From an uncultured Campylobacter sp. (GTDB lineage: Bacteria > Campylobacterota > Campylobacteria > Campylobacterales > Campylobacteraceae), in NCBI RefSeq assembly GCF_938045405.1, contig NZ_CALIMW010000259.1:1-20254 (forward strand): DNA of 20,254 nt. Direction: 5' to 3'. This document shows positions 6,800 to 14,379 of this stretch, piece after piece. Numbering within the stretch: the first letter of the stretch is position 1; every line of letters begins with the position of its first letter. The notes under the pieces were generated by a model. That model saw nothing but the letters and a program-made list of their open reading frames with translations, made no database searches and was not told the DNA's origin. The translations under genes and the position numbers were made by a program.

Positions 6800-7455
6800 T
6801 GGTATATTTTTACGATAAGCTTGCAGGCGAACAGAGCCTAGTTTTGCAGAATGATCAGTTTTTGCACCTAAAGGCCAGGCGAGCAAGGGCGGGCGAGCGC
6901 ATAGACGTGCGAAATCTAAAGGACGGGGCGAGTTATCTATATGAGATCGCCGAAATTTCGCGCAAAGGTGCGGCTCTGAATTTAGTTTTTAAAAGCTCGG
7001 TTTTTACGCCGAGCCACGATTTTTGCGTCGCTTGGGCGGTCGTCGAGAGCGCCGTGATCGAAAAGAGCCTGCCCGCGCTAAACGAGATGGGCGTCGGGCG
7101 GGTTGTTTTGGTCTATGCCGATCTGTCGCAGAAAAACGTGCGGCTCGATCCGCAGAGGATGGAGCGGATTTTGATCAACTCGTCGCAGCAATGCGGGCGA
7201 AATTCCATCATGCAGATCGAGGTTTTGAGCGGCTCGGACGAGCTCGCGCAAAGATATGAAAACGTAAGCCTGATCGATTTTGGCGGCAAGAACATCGACA
7301 TTTTCGGCGGCGATGAGATCGCGTTCGTCGGCCCGGAGGGCGGATTTTCGCCGCGCGAAAGGGAGAAATTTAAAAACGCCTATGCGCTTAATAGCCCTTA
7401 TATTTTGCGCTCAAACACCGCGCTGATTGCAACTTGCGCGAAGTTGATGTTTTAA
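6799..7455 (+). CDS. rsmE: 16S rRNA (uracil1498-N3)-methyltransferase RsmE
   Basis: RsmE methylates U1498 of 16S rRNA using SAM. The C-terminal SPOUT knot is clear: IAFVGPEGGFSPREREKF followed by LRSNTALIATCAKLMF, the deep trefoil signature of the family. The N-terminal PUA-like domain begins YFYDKL and contains FLHLKARRARAGERIDV. At 218 residues it is slightly short compared with the usual 230-245. ATG 6799 shares a base with the stop of the preceding gene; a TTG at 6796 directly before it could also be used. There is no other start nearby. Confidence 0.93.
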   Translation: MVYFYDKLAGEQSLVLQNDQFLHLKARRARAGERIDVRNLKDGASYLYEIAEISRKGAALNLVFKSSVFTPSHDFCVAWAVVESAVIEKSLPALNEMGVGRVVLVYADLSQKNVRLDPQRMERILINSSQQCGRNSIMQIEVLSGSDELAQRYENVSLIDFGGKNIDIFGGDEIAFVGPEGGFSPREREKFKNAYALNSPYILRSNTALIATCAKLMF

Positions 7456-7754
7456 GCGCTCGGCAAATTTAAAATTTAAAAAGCCGTGCGTTTTAAATTT
7501 TGGAATTTAAAATTTACTCTGCGCGATCCGCTATGTTTATCTGCGGCTTGACGCGCGGCACGTATTTGCCGCGGCGTATCTTTATGCGCTGTATTTTGCA
7601 CGCCACAGTAGGCCGCGGTAAAATAAAATTTTACCCGCAAAGCGGGCTAAATTTTAAAACTTCGCGTCCAAAAAAGCATATTCAAAAAGAAAATCCACGC
7701 TTTGCCGAGAGTTTTTTAAAACCCTTTAAATTTGCTTTTTAGATAAAAAAGTTG
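7456..7754 (+). other. Gene-free gap with hairpins upstream of rpmE
   Basis: No credible gene. The frame at 7500-7742 gives a basic, AAATTT-derived peptide. Perfect or near-perfect hairpins occur at 7471-7501 (11-bp stem of A/T only), 7554-7573 (CGCGGCA / TGCCGCG), 7617-7635 (GGTAAAAT / ATTTTACC) and 7634-7646 (CCCGC / GCGGG). The first may end rsmE transcription weakly. The others have no T-tract. Confidence 0.5.
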
Positions 7755-7760
7755 TATAAT
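7755..7760 (+). promoter_or_regulatory. -10 box of rpmE
   Basis: A perfect TATAAT lies 35 bases upstream of the rpmE start, in an A/T-rich setting. AAGGA (7784-7788) precedes ATG 7795 by six bases, giving a leader of about 28 bases. Confidence 0.75.
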
Positions 7761-7794
7761 CGCTGCCTTTTAAAATCATCAAAAAGGATCAAAA

Positions 7795-7995
7795 ATGAAA
7801 AAAGATATCCATCCAAACTTTGTCGAAACGACCGTTACCTGCGCTTGCGGAAACACCTTTAAAACGCGCTCGAACAAGCCTGAGATCCGCGTCGATATCT
7901 GCTCCAACTGCCATCCGTTTTTCACAGGCAGCGAGAAGATCGTAGATAGCGCGGGCCGCGTCGAGAAATTTAAGCAAAAATACGGAATGAAATAG
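7795..7995 (+). CDS. rpmE: 50S ribosomal protein L31 (zinc-binding type)
   Basis: The 66-residue protein starts MKKDIHP, the standard L31 opening, and contains CSNCHPFFTG and a GRVEKFKQKYG tail. The four zinc-ligand cysteines C16, C18, C36 and C39 are all present, so this is the C+ form rather than the zinc-free paralogue made under zinc starvation. L31 bridges the ribosomal subunits at the central protuberance. It has its own promoter and ribosome site. The stop TAG directly abuts the TTG start of rsmI, so rsmI is probably coupled to it. Confidence 0.97.
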   Translation: MKKDIHPNFVETTVTCACGNTFKTRSNKPEIRVDICSNCHPFFTGSEKIVDSAGRVEKFKQKYGMK

Positions 7996-8811
7996 TTGCT
8001 ATATCTCATTCCTACGCCGATAGGAAATGTAAGCGATATCTCGAGCCGCGCGCTTGAGGTATTGCAAAGCTGCGAAATCCTAATCTGCGAGGATACGAGG
8101 GTTTCAAAAAAACTTCTAAACTTATTATCCGATAAATTTCAAATTTCATTTAAAATTTCACAGTTCTACTCGCTGCACACGCACAATGAAGCGGAGTTTT
8201 TCGCGGGCTTTGATGCGGCGCTTCTGCGCGAAAAAGTTTGCGCATACGTAAGCGACGCCGGCATGCCCTGCATCAGCGATCCGGGAATTGCGCTCGTAAA
8301 ATTTGCGCAGCGAAGCGACGTGCCTTACGAGGTGCTTAGCGGCGCAAACGCTCTGCTACTCGCAGCCGCCGCAAGCGGGCTAGTGGAGAAAGAATTTAGC
8401 TTTTTAGGCTTTTTGAATAATGACGGCACGCAGCGCAAAGCCCAGATTCTAAATTTAATGCAAAGCCCCTATCCGTGCGTACTCTACGAATCTCCCAAGC
8501 GCGTGGTAAAGCTAATAGAGCAGATCGCTGGGATCGATGCGCAGCGCAAAATTTTTGCGATTAAGGAAGCCACGAAAAAATTTGAAACAAAATTTTTCGG
8601 TAGCGCCGCAGAGGTTCTATCCAGCCTAAACGGCGCAAATTTAAACGGCGAATGGTGCGTCGTGATTGACGGCGCAGGCGAGAAAAGCTTTGAAAAAATC
8701 ACGCAGGAAGATATTCTCTCGCTTGAAATCGCGCCGAAAATAAAAGCGAAACTGCTCTCAAAAATCAGCGGCGAACCCGCCAAAGAAATATATAAAAATT
8801 TGATACGCTAA
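7996..8811 (+). CDS. rsmI: 16S rRNA (cytidine1402-2'-O)-methyltransferase RsmI
   Basis: RsmI 2'-O-methylates C1402 in the ribosomal decoding centre. The tetrapyrrole-methylase fold is seen from LIPTPIGNVSDISSRALEVL at the N-terminus, then ICEDTRVSKKLL, YVSDAGMPCISDPG (SAM site) and YESPKRVVKLIE. At 271 residues it is the usual size. Translation must begin at TTG 7996, immediately after the rpmE stop; the conserved LYLIPTPIG begins at residue 2 and no ATG or GTG fits. Zero spacing suggests ribosomes pass straight from rpmE to rsmI. Confidence 0.95.
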   Translation: MLYLIPTPIGNVSDISSRALEVLQSCEILICEDTRVSKKLLNLLSDKFQISFKISQFYSLHTHNEAEFFAGFDAALLREKVCAYVSDAGMPCISDPGIALVKFAQRSDVPYEVLSGANALLLAAAASGLVEKEFSFLGFLNNDGTQRKAQILNLMQSPYPCVLYESPKRVVKLIEQIAGIDAQRKIFAIKEATKKFETKFFGSAAEVLSSLNGANLNGEWCVVIDGAGEKSFEKITQEDILSLEIAPKIKAKLLSKISGEPAKEIYKNLIR

Positions 8812-8834
8812 GTCATATTTTAACCGTTTTTCGC

Positions 8835-8840
8835 TAAAAT
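8835..8840 (+). promoter_or_regulatory. Possible -10 box giving a leaderless rlmB transcript
   Basis: TAAAAT follows a T-rich stretch and ends six bases before the rlmB ATG. Initiation at the normal distance would begin at or within a base or two of the start codon. No Shine-Dalgarno is visible before that ATG. Confidence 0.4.
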
Positions 8841-8846
8841 CCCAAA

Positions 8847-9548
8847 ATGATTATTTACGGCAAGCAGCTGTTTTTGCACCTTTTAAACCGGCATCCGCAG
8901 AAATTTATCCGCATCATCCTTGCTAAGGAGTGCGAGAAAGAAATTTTTAAAAAGATCGCCGCGACCGGTGTAAAGATCGAGCGCGCCGATGCGAAAAAAG
9001 CTCAAGCCCTCGCTCGCGGCGGCAACCATCAAGGCTTCTTGGCCGAGGTGGAGGAGTTTAGCTTCGGCGATCTAGCTAGCGTCAAAGACGATAAATTCGT
9101 GCCGATCCTTTATGGGCTTACCGACGTCGGAAACGTCGGCGCGATAATGCGCAGCGCCTATGCTTTGGGCGCGGACAGCGTGATCGTCGTCGCAAATAAT
9201 CTAAATATGGCGGGCGTAGTGCGCGCAAGCTCGGGCGCGGCGTATGAGCTAAACGTCGTTAAGGTCGCAGACGGGCTTAGCGTGATAAACGAGCTTAAAC
9301 AAAGCGGCTTTGAAATTTACGCCGCGAGTGCGGACGGGACGAACTTTAAGGAGTTAAAGCTCGGCGCAAAAAACGCACTCGTAATGGGGAACGAAGAAGA
9401 GGGGATACCTGCTAGGGCGCTTAAAAAATGCGACCGCGCGGTATCTATAAAGATGCGCGAAGGCTGGGATTCGCTTAACGTAAGCGCGGCATTTGCGATA
9501 CTATGCGATGGAATTTTAAATGGAAGAAATAGAAGAGAAGTTAAATAA
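8847..9548 (+). CDS. rlmB: TrmH-family rRNA 2'-O-methyltransferase (RlmB type)
   Basis: This SPOUT methyltransferase most likely modifies G2251 in the 23S rRNA P-loop. The N-terminal substrate-binding domain (residues 1-75) opens IIYGKQLFLHLL and contains GGNHQGFLAEV. The catalytic domain has YGLTDVGNVGAIMRSAYALGAD (motif 1 with Asn and Arg), MGNEEEGIP (motif 2) and SLNVSAAFAIL (motif 3). Length is 233 residues, normal. ATG 8847 gives the conserved start but has no ribosome site. Its last 29 bases overlap the next gene. A tRNA target cannot be excluded from sequence alone. Confidence 0.92.
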   Translation: MIIYGKQLFLHLLNRHPQKFIRIILAKECEKEIFKKIAATGVKIERADAKKAQALARGGNHQGFLAEVEEFSFGDLASVKDDKFVPILYGLTDVGNVGAIMRSAYALGADSVIVVANNLNMAGVVRASSGAAYELNVVKVADGLSVINELKQSGFEIYAASADGTNFKELKLGAKNALVMGNEEEGIPARALKKCDRAVSIKMREGWDSLNVSAAFAILCDGILNGRNRREVK

Positions 9549-10539
9549 TACGGACGAGCAGGCGGAACAAACCGAGAAGCCGGAGCAAACGCAGCAACCA
9601 AAAAATAGCGATCTAGATAAATTAAAATCTATGGATCTGATCGAGATAGCGCACACGACGCGCATCGACGCGCAAAATTTAGAATACATCATTAACAAAG
9701 ACTTCGAGAAGCTGGCAAATTTTAACGTGAAGGGCTACATTAAAATTTTAGAGCGCGAGTTCGGACTGGATCTATCGGACTGGCTTAGCGAGTTCGAGAG
9801 CGCCAAAGCGAGCTTTACACCCGTTAAAAAAGCCAAAGTCGAGCAGGTTTATGGTCAAAGGGTCAGCCCTAATAAAAGCGGCAGTGGTTGGCTTTTATGG
9901 ATGCTTACAATGGTATTAATCATAGGCGCAATCTTTTATTTCGGACTTTATAAAAGCTTCGGCGAATTTTTGGGCTCGCTTTTATGGGAACAAAACAAAA
10001 CCACCTACTCGGACGCTCCAATCGTAAATAACACTCAAAAAAAGCTTGAAAACATCGGTATCGACGTCGTTTCGCATAATGTTACGGAGGATAAATTCGC
10101 CATCAAAACGGATGTAAATGCGGCTTTGGCGGCGGATGAAAATTTAAGCTCTCTAAATGCGCTGGACCGCTCCATAAGAATCGAGCGCGCGAGTGCCAAA
10201 ACGGAGGAAAATTCCACCGACGAAAACGCCACGCAAAGCGCACCTGCGCCCAGCAAGGATATCGTGCTTAATCCGCGAGGCAAAATGTGGATAGGCGTCA
10301 TCGATCTAAAAAGCGGCAAGAAGCGCGAGATGGTCATCAATGCCCCTTATGTCGTCGCTTCGCAAGGAGACGAGGATCTGCTCATCGCCACCGGGCACGG
10401 AATGTTTGAGGTCGGCAAGGCGGACGGCAATGTGAGCTTCAACGAAAAAAATACTCAAAAGCTCCGCGTCAAAGACGGCAACGTCACTAAAATTTCAACC
10501 GACGAGTTTCTGCGCCTAAACAAGGGCAAGAAGTGGTAA
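9520..10539 (+). CDS. RodZ-like bitopic membrane protein
   Basis: The 339-residue protein has a Glu/Gln-rich N-terminus (1-25) and then a segment resembling the RodZ HTH domain (about 30-80: LIEIAHTTRIDAQNLEYI, FEKLANFNVKGYIKILEREFGLD). A linker, one membrane segment (about 123-145, WLLWMLTMVLIIGAIFYF) and a low-complexity periplasmic stretch (about 150-245) follow. A C-terminal beta-rich domain starts at KMWIGVIDLKSG. This order is that of RodZ, which links MreB to the cell-wall elongation machinery, but similarity is weak and the assignment is inference. C. jejuni has a membrane protein at this position. The start lies within rlmB with a weak GATGGA site (9507-9512). Confidence 0.8.
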   Translation: MEEIEEKLNNTDEQAEQTEKPEQTQQPKNSDLDKLKSMDLIEIAHTTRIDAQNLEYIINKDFEKLANFNVKGYIKILEREFGLDLSDWLSEFESAKASFTPVKKAKVEQVYGQRVSPNKSGSGWLLWMLTMVLIIGAIFYFGLYKSFGEFLGSLLWEQNKTTYSDAPIVNNTQKKLENIGIDVVSHNVTEDKFAIKTDVNAALAADENLSSLNALDRSIRIERASAKTEENSTDENATQSAPAPSKDIVLNPRGKMWIGVIDLKSGKKREMVINAPYVVASQGDEDLLIATGHGMFEVGKADGNVSFNEKNTQKLRVKDGNVTKISTDEFLRLNKGKKW

Positions 10540-11071
10540 AAGATCCGCTCTCGTGCGAGGTTTTTTGCTCGTAGAATTTTGCCGCAGAGGACAGAGGGTA
10601 AAATTTCAGCTCGCTATGGTGCGCAGTTTAAATTTAAACCCGCGAGCGTAAATTTAAAGGTTTGAACCGCGCCGCCTTGGATAAAATTTTAAGCGGCGCA
10701 GGTAAAATTAACGGTGCGGATAAAATTTCAAGCGTTGCGGGCACTTGCGGTAGAGCGCTAAATTTAAGAGGCGTCGTCCACGGCGCCGTGCAAAACGGAA
10801 GCTTTGATTGTTATCGTTTTGATCGGACGTAAATTTAAACAGCGCTGCAAAGTGTCGCGACGCGATAAATTTAAACGATCAACGCCTCTGCGCCCCCGCG
10901 GTTTTAAAATTTTAGCGAGGTAAAAGTTTAAATTGCCCGAGCAATATAAAAAGCGCCGCCGCATCGACGCTAAGGCTTGAAATTTTGCCTACGTGCGTAC
11001 GCACAGATCGCGCGTTAAGGCGCTAAATTTTAAATAAAGCTTGAAAATTACTTTAAGATAAGAGGTTTGAG
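10540..11071 (+). other. Gene-free gap, 532 bases, with degenerate AAATTT repeats
   Basis: No gene I can support. A 66-codon minus frame (10764-10964) and a plus frame running from about 10662 to 10832 have no recognisable character. Eleven AAATTT and one GAATTT occur here. Three related blocks beginning GG(A)TAAAATT lie at 10679, 10701 and 10718. Directly after the upstream gene, CTC-GTGC-GAG (10550-10559) followed by six T residues is a weak terminator candidate. As I recall, C. jejuni carries a periplasmic-protein gene in this slot, so the gap may be what is left of one. Confidence 0.5.
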
Positions 11072-12277
11072 ATGTTTGACGAAATTCGTTTTTCAAAAAT
11101 CGAGCGTTTGCCCAATTACGTTTTTGCCGAGGTCAATGCCATAAAAATGGTGGCGCGCAGAGCCGGCGAGGATATAATCGATTTTTCGATGGGCAATCCC
11201 GACGGCAGGACGCCGCAGCATATAATAGACAAGCTTTGCGAAAGCGCGCAAAAAGACAAGACTCACGGCTACTCTGTAAGCCAGGGCATCTACAAGCTGC
11301 GACTTGCCTGCGCGAATTGGTATAAGCGTAAATACGGCGTGATCTTAGATCCGGAAAGCGAGATCGTCGCGGTGATGGGCTCTAAAGAGGGCTTCGTGCA
11401 TCTAACTAGCGCGATCGTAAATCCGGGCGATGTCGCGGTAGTGCCCGATCCTGCGTATCCGATCCACACTCAAGCCTTCATCATTGCAGGCGGCAACGTC
11501 GTTAAAATCCCGCTTGCTTATGATGAGAATTTAAATTTTAATGAAAATAAATTTTTCATCGATCTACAAAGAACCTTCGACGAGAGCATTCCGCGCCCGA
11601 AATACGTCGTCGTAAATTTCCCGCACAATCCCACCACCGTCGTCGTGCAAAAGAGCTTCTACGAGCGGCTTGTGGCGATGGCACGGCAGGAGCGGTTTTA
11701 TATCATCAGCGACATCGCTTACGCAGAGATCGCTTTTGATGATTACAAAACGCCGTCCATTTTTGAGGTTCAGGGTGCGAAGGATGTCGCAGTCGAGGCG
11801 TACACGCTTTCTAAAAGCTACAATATGGCGGGTTGGCGTGTGGGTTTTGTCAGCGGTAACAAAAAGCTCGTCGCTGCGCTTAAAAAGATCAAGTCGTGGT
11901 TTGATTACGGCATGTTTACGCCGATCCAAGTAGCCGCCACGATCGCGCTGGACGGGCCGCAAGAGTGCGTAGAGCAGATCCGCGCGAGCTATGAGAAGCG
12001 TAGGAATTTTTTGATTGACGCTTTTGCGGACGCGGGCTGGCAGATCGCTAAACCTAGCGCGTCGATGTTTGCGTGGGCGAAATTGCCGCCAGCGGCGGCT
12101 CATCTAAGGAGCATGGAGTTTTCCAAGCAGCTTCTTACCAAGGCGCGCGTAGCCGTAAGCCCGGGCGTTGGCTTTGGCGCGGCGGGAGACGATTATGTGC
12201 GGATCGCTTTTATCGAAAACGAAAACAGGATCCGCCAGGCCGCTAGAAATATAAAAAAATATTTGAAAGAGATCTGA
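11072..12277 (+). CDS. alaC: Glutamate-pyruvate aminotransferase AlaC (class I/II PLP)
   Basis: This PLP enzyme makes alanine from pyruvate and glutamate. The protein tracks E. coli AlaC closely along its whole length: RLPNYVFAEVNAIKM at the start, GEDIIDFSMGNPDG, GSKEGFVHL, PNPAYPIH-like PDPAYPIH, and TLSKSYNMAGWRVGF with the Schiff-base lysine K248. The C-terminal part has PSASMFAWAKLP, VSPGVGFG and the arginine-bearing YVRIAFIENENRIRQA. Length is 401 residues, as expected. ATG 11072 is preceded by AGAGG (11061-11065). Its stop overlaps the hom start by one base (TGATG), linking alanine and homoserine metabolism in one unit. Related aminotransferases of diaminopimelate synthesis are less similar. 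Confidence 0.92.
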   Translation: MFDEIRFSKIERLPNYVFAEVNAIKMVARRAGEDIIDFSMGNPDGRTPQHIIDKLCESAQKDKTHGYSVSQGIYKLRLACANWYKRKYGVILDPESEIVAVMGSKEGFVHLTSAIVNPGDVAVVPDPAYPIHTQAFIIAGGNVVKIPLAYDENLNFNENKFFIDLQRTFDESIPRPKYVVVNFPHNPTTVVVQKSFYERLVAMARQERFYIISDIAYAEIAFDDYKTPSIFEVQGAKDVAVEAYTLSKSYNMAGWRVGFVSGNKKLVAALKKIKSWFDYGMFTPIQVAATIALDGPQECVEQIRASYEKRRNFLIDAFADAGWQIAKPSASMFAWAKLPPAAAHLRSMEFSKQLLTKARVAVSPGVGFGAAGDDYVRIAFIENENRIRQAARNIKKYLKEI

Positions 12278-13545
12278 TGAAGGTAGCGATTTTAGGCGTC
12301 GGCACCGTAGGTAGCGAAGTTGCAAATATTTTGATAAAAAACAAAGATATAATCCTTGCGCGCGCGGGCGTTAGCATAGAGCCCGTAATCGGGCTCGTGC
12401 GCGATACGAGTAAAAAACGCGATGTGCAAATCCCGCTTAGCAGCGACGCAAAAAGTATCATCGAGCGCGACGATATCGACGTTTTTGTAGAGCTTATGGG
12501 CGGGGTAGAAAAGCCCTATGAGATCGTAAGCGAAATTTTAAAGCGCAAAAAGGCGGTCGTTACCGCAAATAAGGCGCTTTTGGCTTATCATCGCTACAAG
12601 CTTCAGGCTTTGGCGGGCGATACGCCTTTTGGCTTTGAAGCGAGCGTAGCGGGCGGAATTCCGATCATAAAAACCCTGCGCGAGGGGCTGAGCGCCAACC
12701 GTATCGAAAAGATAATCGGCATCGTAAACGGCACGAGTAACTTCATACTTACGAATATGATGCAAAAAAACGAGAAATTTGAGGACGCGCTAAAGCGAGC
12801 TCAAGAGCTCGGATACGCCGAAGCCGATCCTAGCTTCGATATCGGCGGATTTGACGCGGCGCATAAGCTCTTGATCTTAGCTAGCATCGCATACGGCGTG
12901 CACGGAGATCCTGAAGATATCCTAATCGAGGGGATCGAGGAGATTACGCAGGAGGATATATATTTTGCGCGCGAATTTGATTTCATAATCAAGCTGCTTG
13001 CGGTAGCCAAGCGCGCGTGCGATAATAAAGTCGAGCTGCGCGTCCATCCTGCGCTCATTTCAAAAGATCAAATGCTCTCAAAAGTAGACGGCGTGATGAA
13101 CGGCGTGAGCATCTACGGAGACTGCGTCGGCGAGAGTATGTATTACGGCCCTGGCGCGGGCGGAAGCGCTACGGCAAGCGCGGTTATAAGCGATCTCATC
13201 GACATTGCGCGCGATAACAAAAACCCGATGCTCGGCTATAAAATTTTGCCGAGCGAAAATTTTATGCAAATTCTGCCTAGCGAACATATCTGCACGAAGT
13301 ATTATTTCAGGCTGCGCGTGCGCGACGAGAAAGGCGTACTTGCGAAGCTTACGAACATTATGAGCTTAAACGATCTTTCGATCGACAGCTTTTTGCAAAA
13401 GCCGAAACTCAAAACGGATGAGGAAGTGACGCTGTTTTTTACTACGCATACGTGCTGCGAGAAGGACATAAAGCGCGCAATAAGCGTGATCGGCGGCGAA
13501 AATTTCATCACGCAAAAGCCTTTTATGATCAGGATCGAAAGCTAA
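12277..13545 (+). CDS. hom: Homoserine dehydrogenase
   Basis: The enzyme reduces aspartate semialdehyde to homoserine on the route to threonine and methionine. The Rossmann fold opens LGVGTVGSEVANIL (glycines 7, 9 and 12). NKALLAYH carries the conserved lysine region, and GIVNGTSNFILTNM, YAEADPSFDIGGFDAAHKL and the catalytic-domain core follow. The last 80 residues (about 341-420: YFRLRVRDEKGVLAKLTNIM) form an ACT domain, typical of the feedback-regulated monofunctional enzyme, so threonine inhibition is likely. Length is 422 residues, normal. No aspartokinase is fused. It is translationally coupled to alaC and one base ahead of the next gene. Confidence 0.95.
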   Translation: MKVAILGVGTVGSEVANILIKNKDIILARAGVSIEPVIGLVRDTSKKRDVQIPLSSDAKSIIERDDIDVFVELMGGVEKPYEIVSEILKRKKAVVTANKALLAYHRYKLQALAGDTPFGFEASVAGGIPIIKTLREGLSANRIEKIIGIVNGTSNFILTNMMQKNEKFEDALKRAQELGYAEADPSFDIGGFDAAHKLLILASIAYGVHGDPEDILIEGIEEITQEDIYFAREFDFIIKLLAVAKRACDNKVELRVHPALISKDQMLSKVDGVMNGVSIYGDCVGESMYYGPGAGGSATASAVISDLIDIARDNKNPMLGYKILPSENFMQILPSEHICTKYYFRLRVRDEKGVLAKLTNIMSLNDLSIDSFLQKPKLKTDEEVTLFFTTHTCCEKDIKRAISVIGGENFITQKPFMIRIES

Positions 13546-13546
13546 G

Positions 13547-13885
13547 TTGAGCTTAAAAGAATACATTTTCGGCTTTGCCTGTGAGGATCGTGCGGCGGAA
13601 TTTTTACGCGGCGAAGGGTTTGAAATTTTAAAGCGAAATTTCCGCTGCCGCTTCGGCGAGATCGATATCGTCGCGCGCAAGGGCGGAATTTTGCACTTTG
13701 TAGAAGTAAAAGCTACAAGCGGCGATTATCACGCCGCAGAGCGCGTGACTGGCGCCAAGATGGCTAAAATTTTAAAGACGGCGGAATTTTATCTGATGAG
13801 CTGCGATACGGAGGAGCCGTGGCAGATCGACGTAGTGGAAGTTTATACAAAGCAGATAAAATTTATCGCCAACATATCTTTTTAA
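13547..13885 (+). CDS. UPF0102 / YraN-family nuclease-fold protein
   Basis: The 112-residue product has the restriction-endonuclease-like core of the YraN family: an early helix with CEDRAAEFL, then LKRNFRCRFGEIDIVARKGGILHFVEVKA. That carries the E...D...ExK catalytic pattern. Family members are about 110-130 residues; biochemical role is unsettled, with links suggested to DNA uptake or repair. The start is TTG 13547, one base after the hom stop, with no better codon. It is the last gene of the alaC-hom unit. The gap to trxA contains no clear terminator. Confidence 0.88.
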   Translation: MSLKEYIFGFACEDRAAEFLRGEGFEILKRNFRCRFGEIDIVARKGGILHFVEVKATSGDYHAAERVTGAKMAKILKTAEFYLMSCDTEEPWQIDVVEVYTKQIKFIANISF

Positions 13886-13920
13886 ATTAGAATTTTTATT
13901 ATTTATTTAAGATAATGAAC

Positions 13921-13926
13921 TATAAT
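13921..13926 (+). promoter_or_regulatory. -10 box of trxA
   Basis: TATAAT stands 29 bases ahead of the trxA ATG in an AT-rich spacer. A strong AAGGAGA (13944-13950) then precedes ATG 13956. Confidence 0.75.
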
Positions 13927-13955
13927 CCGCGGAATTTTAACACAAGGAGAACATT

Positions 13956-14270
13956 ATGGGAAAGTATATAGAGCTTACTTCGGAGAATTTCGACGTTACT
14001 AAAGAGGGTGTCGCATTAGTCGATTTTTGGGCACCTTGGTGCGGGCCGTGCCGTATGATCGCCCCGATCATCGAGGAGCTTGCGAACGATTACGAGGGCA
14101 AGGCTAAAATTTGCAAAGTAAATACCGACGAAGCGCAGGATCTTGCGGTGCAATTCGGCGTCCGCTCGATCCCTACGATTCTATTTTTCAAAGACGGCGA
14201 GCTAAAAGCTCAACTCATCGGTGCGCAATCCAAACAGATCATAGCCGACAAACTAAACTCGCTTCTGTAA
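13956..14270 (+). CDS. trxA: Thioredoxin TrxA
   Basis: This is a 104-residue cytoplasmic thioredoxin with the active site W28-C29-G30-P31-C32 inside VDFWAPWCGPC, the cis-proline of SIPTILFF, and the usual GAQSKQII C-terminal helix start. It reduces disulfides in ribonucleotide reductase, peroxiredoxins and other partners. The gene has its own promoter, a strong ribosome site and a strong terminator, so it is expressed as a single-gene unit separate from trxB, which encodes its reductase 109 bases downstream. Confidence 0.98.
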   Translation: MGKYIELTSENFDVTKEGVALVDFWAPWCGPCRMIAPIIEELANDYEGKAKICKVNTDEAQDLAVQFGVRSIPTILFFKDGELKAQLIGAQSKQIIADKLNSLL

Positions 14271-14275
14271 ATTTT

Positions 14276-14301
14276 AAAAGGGCGGCTTTCGCCCTTTTTT
14301 T
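14276..14301 (+). terminator. Rho-independent terminator of trxA
   Basis: A perfect nine-base stem (AAAAGGGCG at 14276-14284, CGCCCTTTT at 14290-14298) closes a GCTTT loop and runs into further T residues to 14301. This is the strongest terminator in the window. Confidence 0.93.
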
Positions 14302-14379
14302 CCCACTCATCGTTATATTAATTAAATTCGTAAATTTAGCGCCCGCGACTTTACTTAATAAAATAATTAAGGAGAAAGA

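Noticed and set aside
7500..7742. 80-codon plus-strand frame before rpmE
   Set aside because: No ribosome site or domain; it spans several hairpins and the AAATTT-rich gap.
10764..10964. 66-codon minus-strand frame in the gap before alaC
   Set aside because: No ribosome site and Arg/Leu-rich composition typical of chance frames in this genome.
11564..12103. 179-codon minus-strand frame inside alaC
   Set aside because: It is antisense to a clearly conserved aminotransferase and has no recognisable domain.
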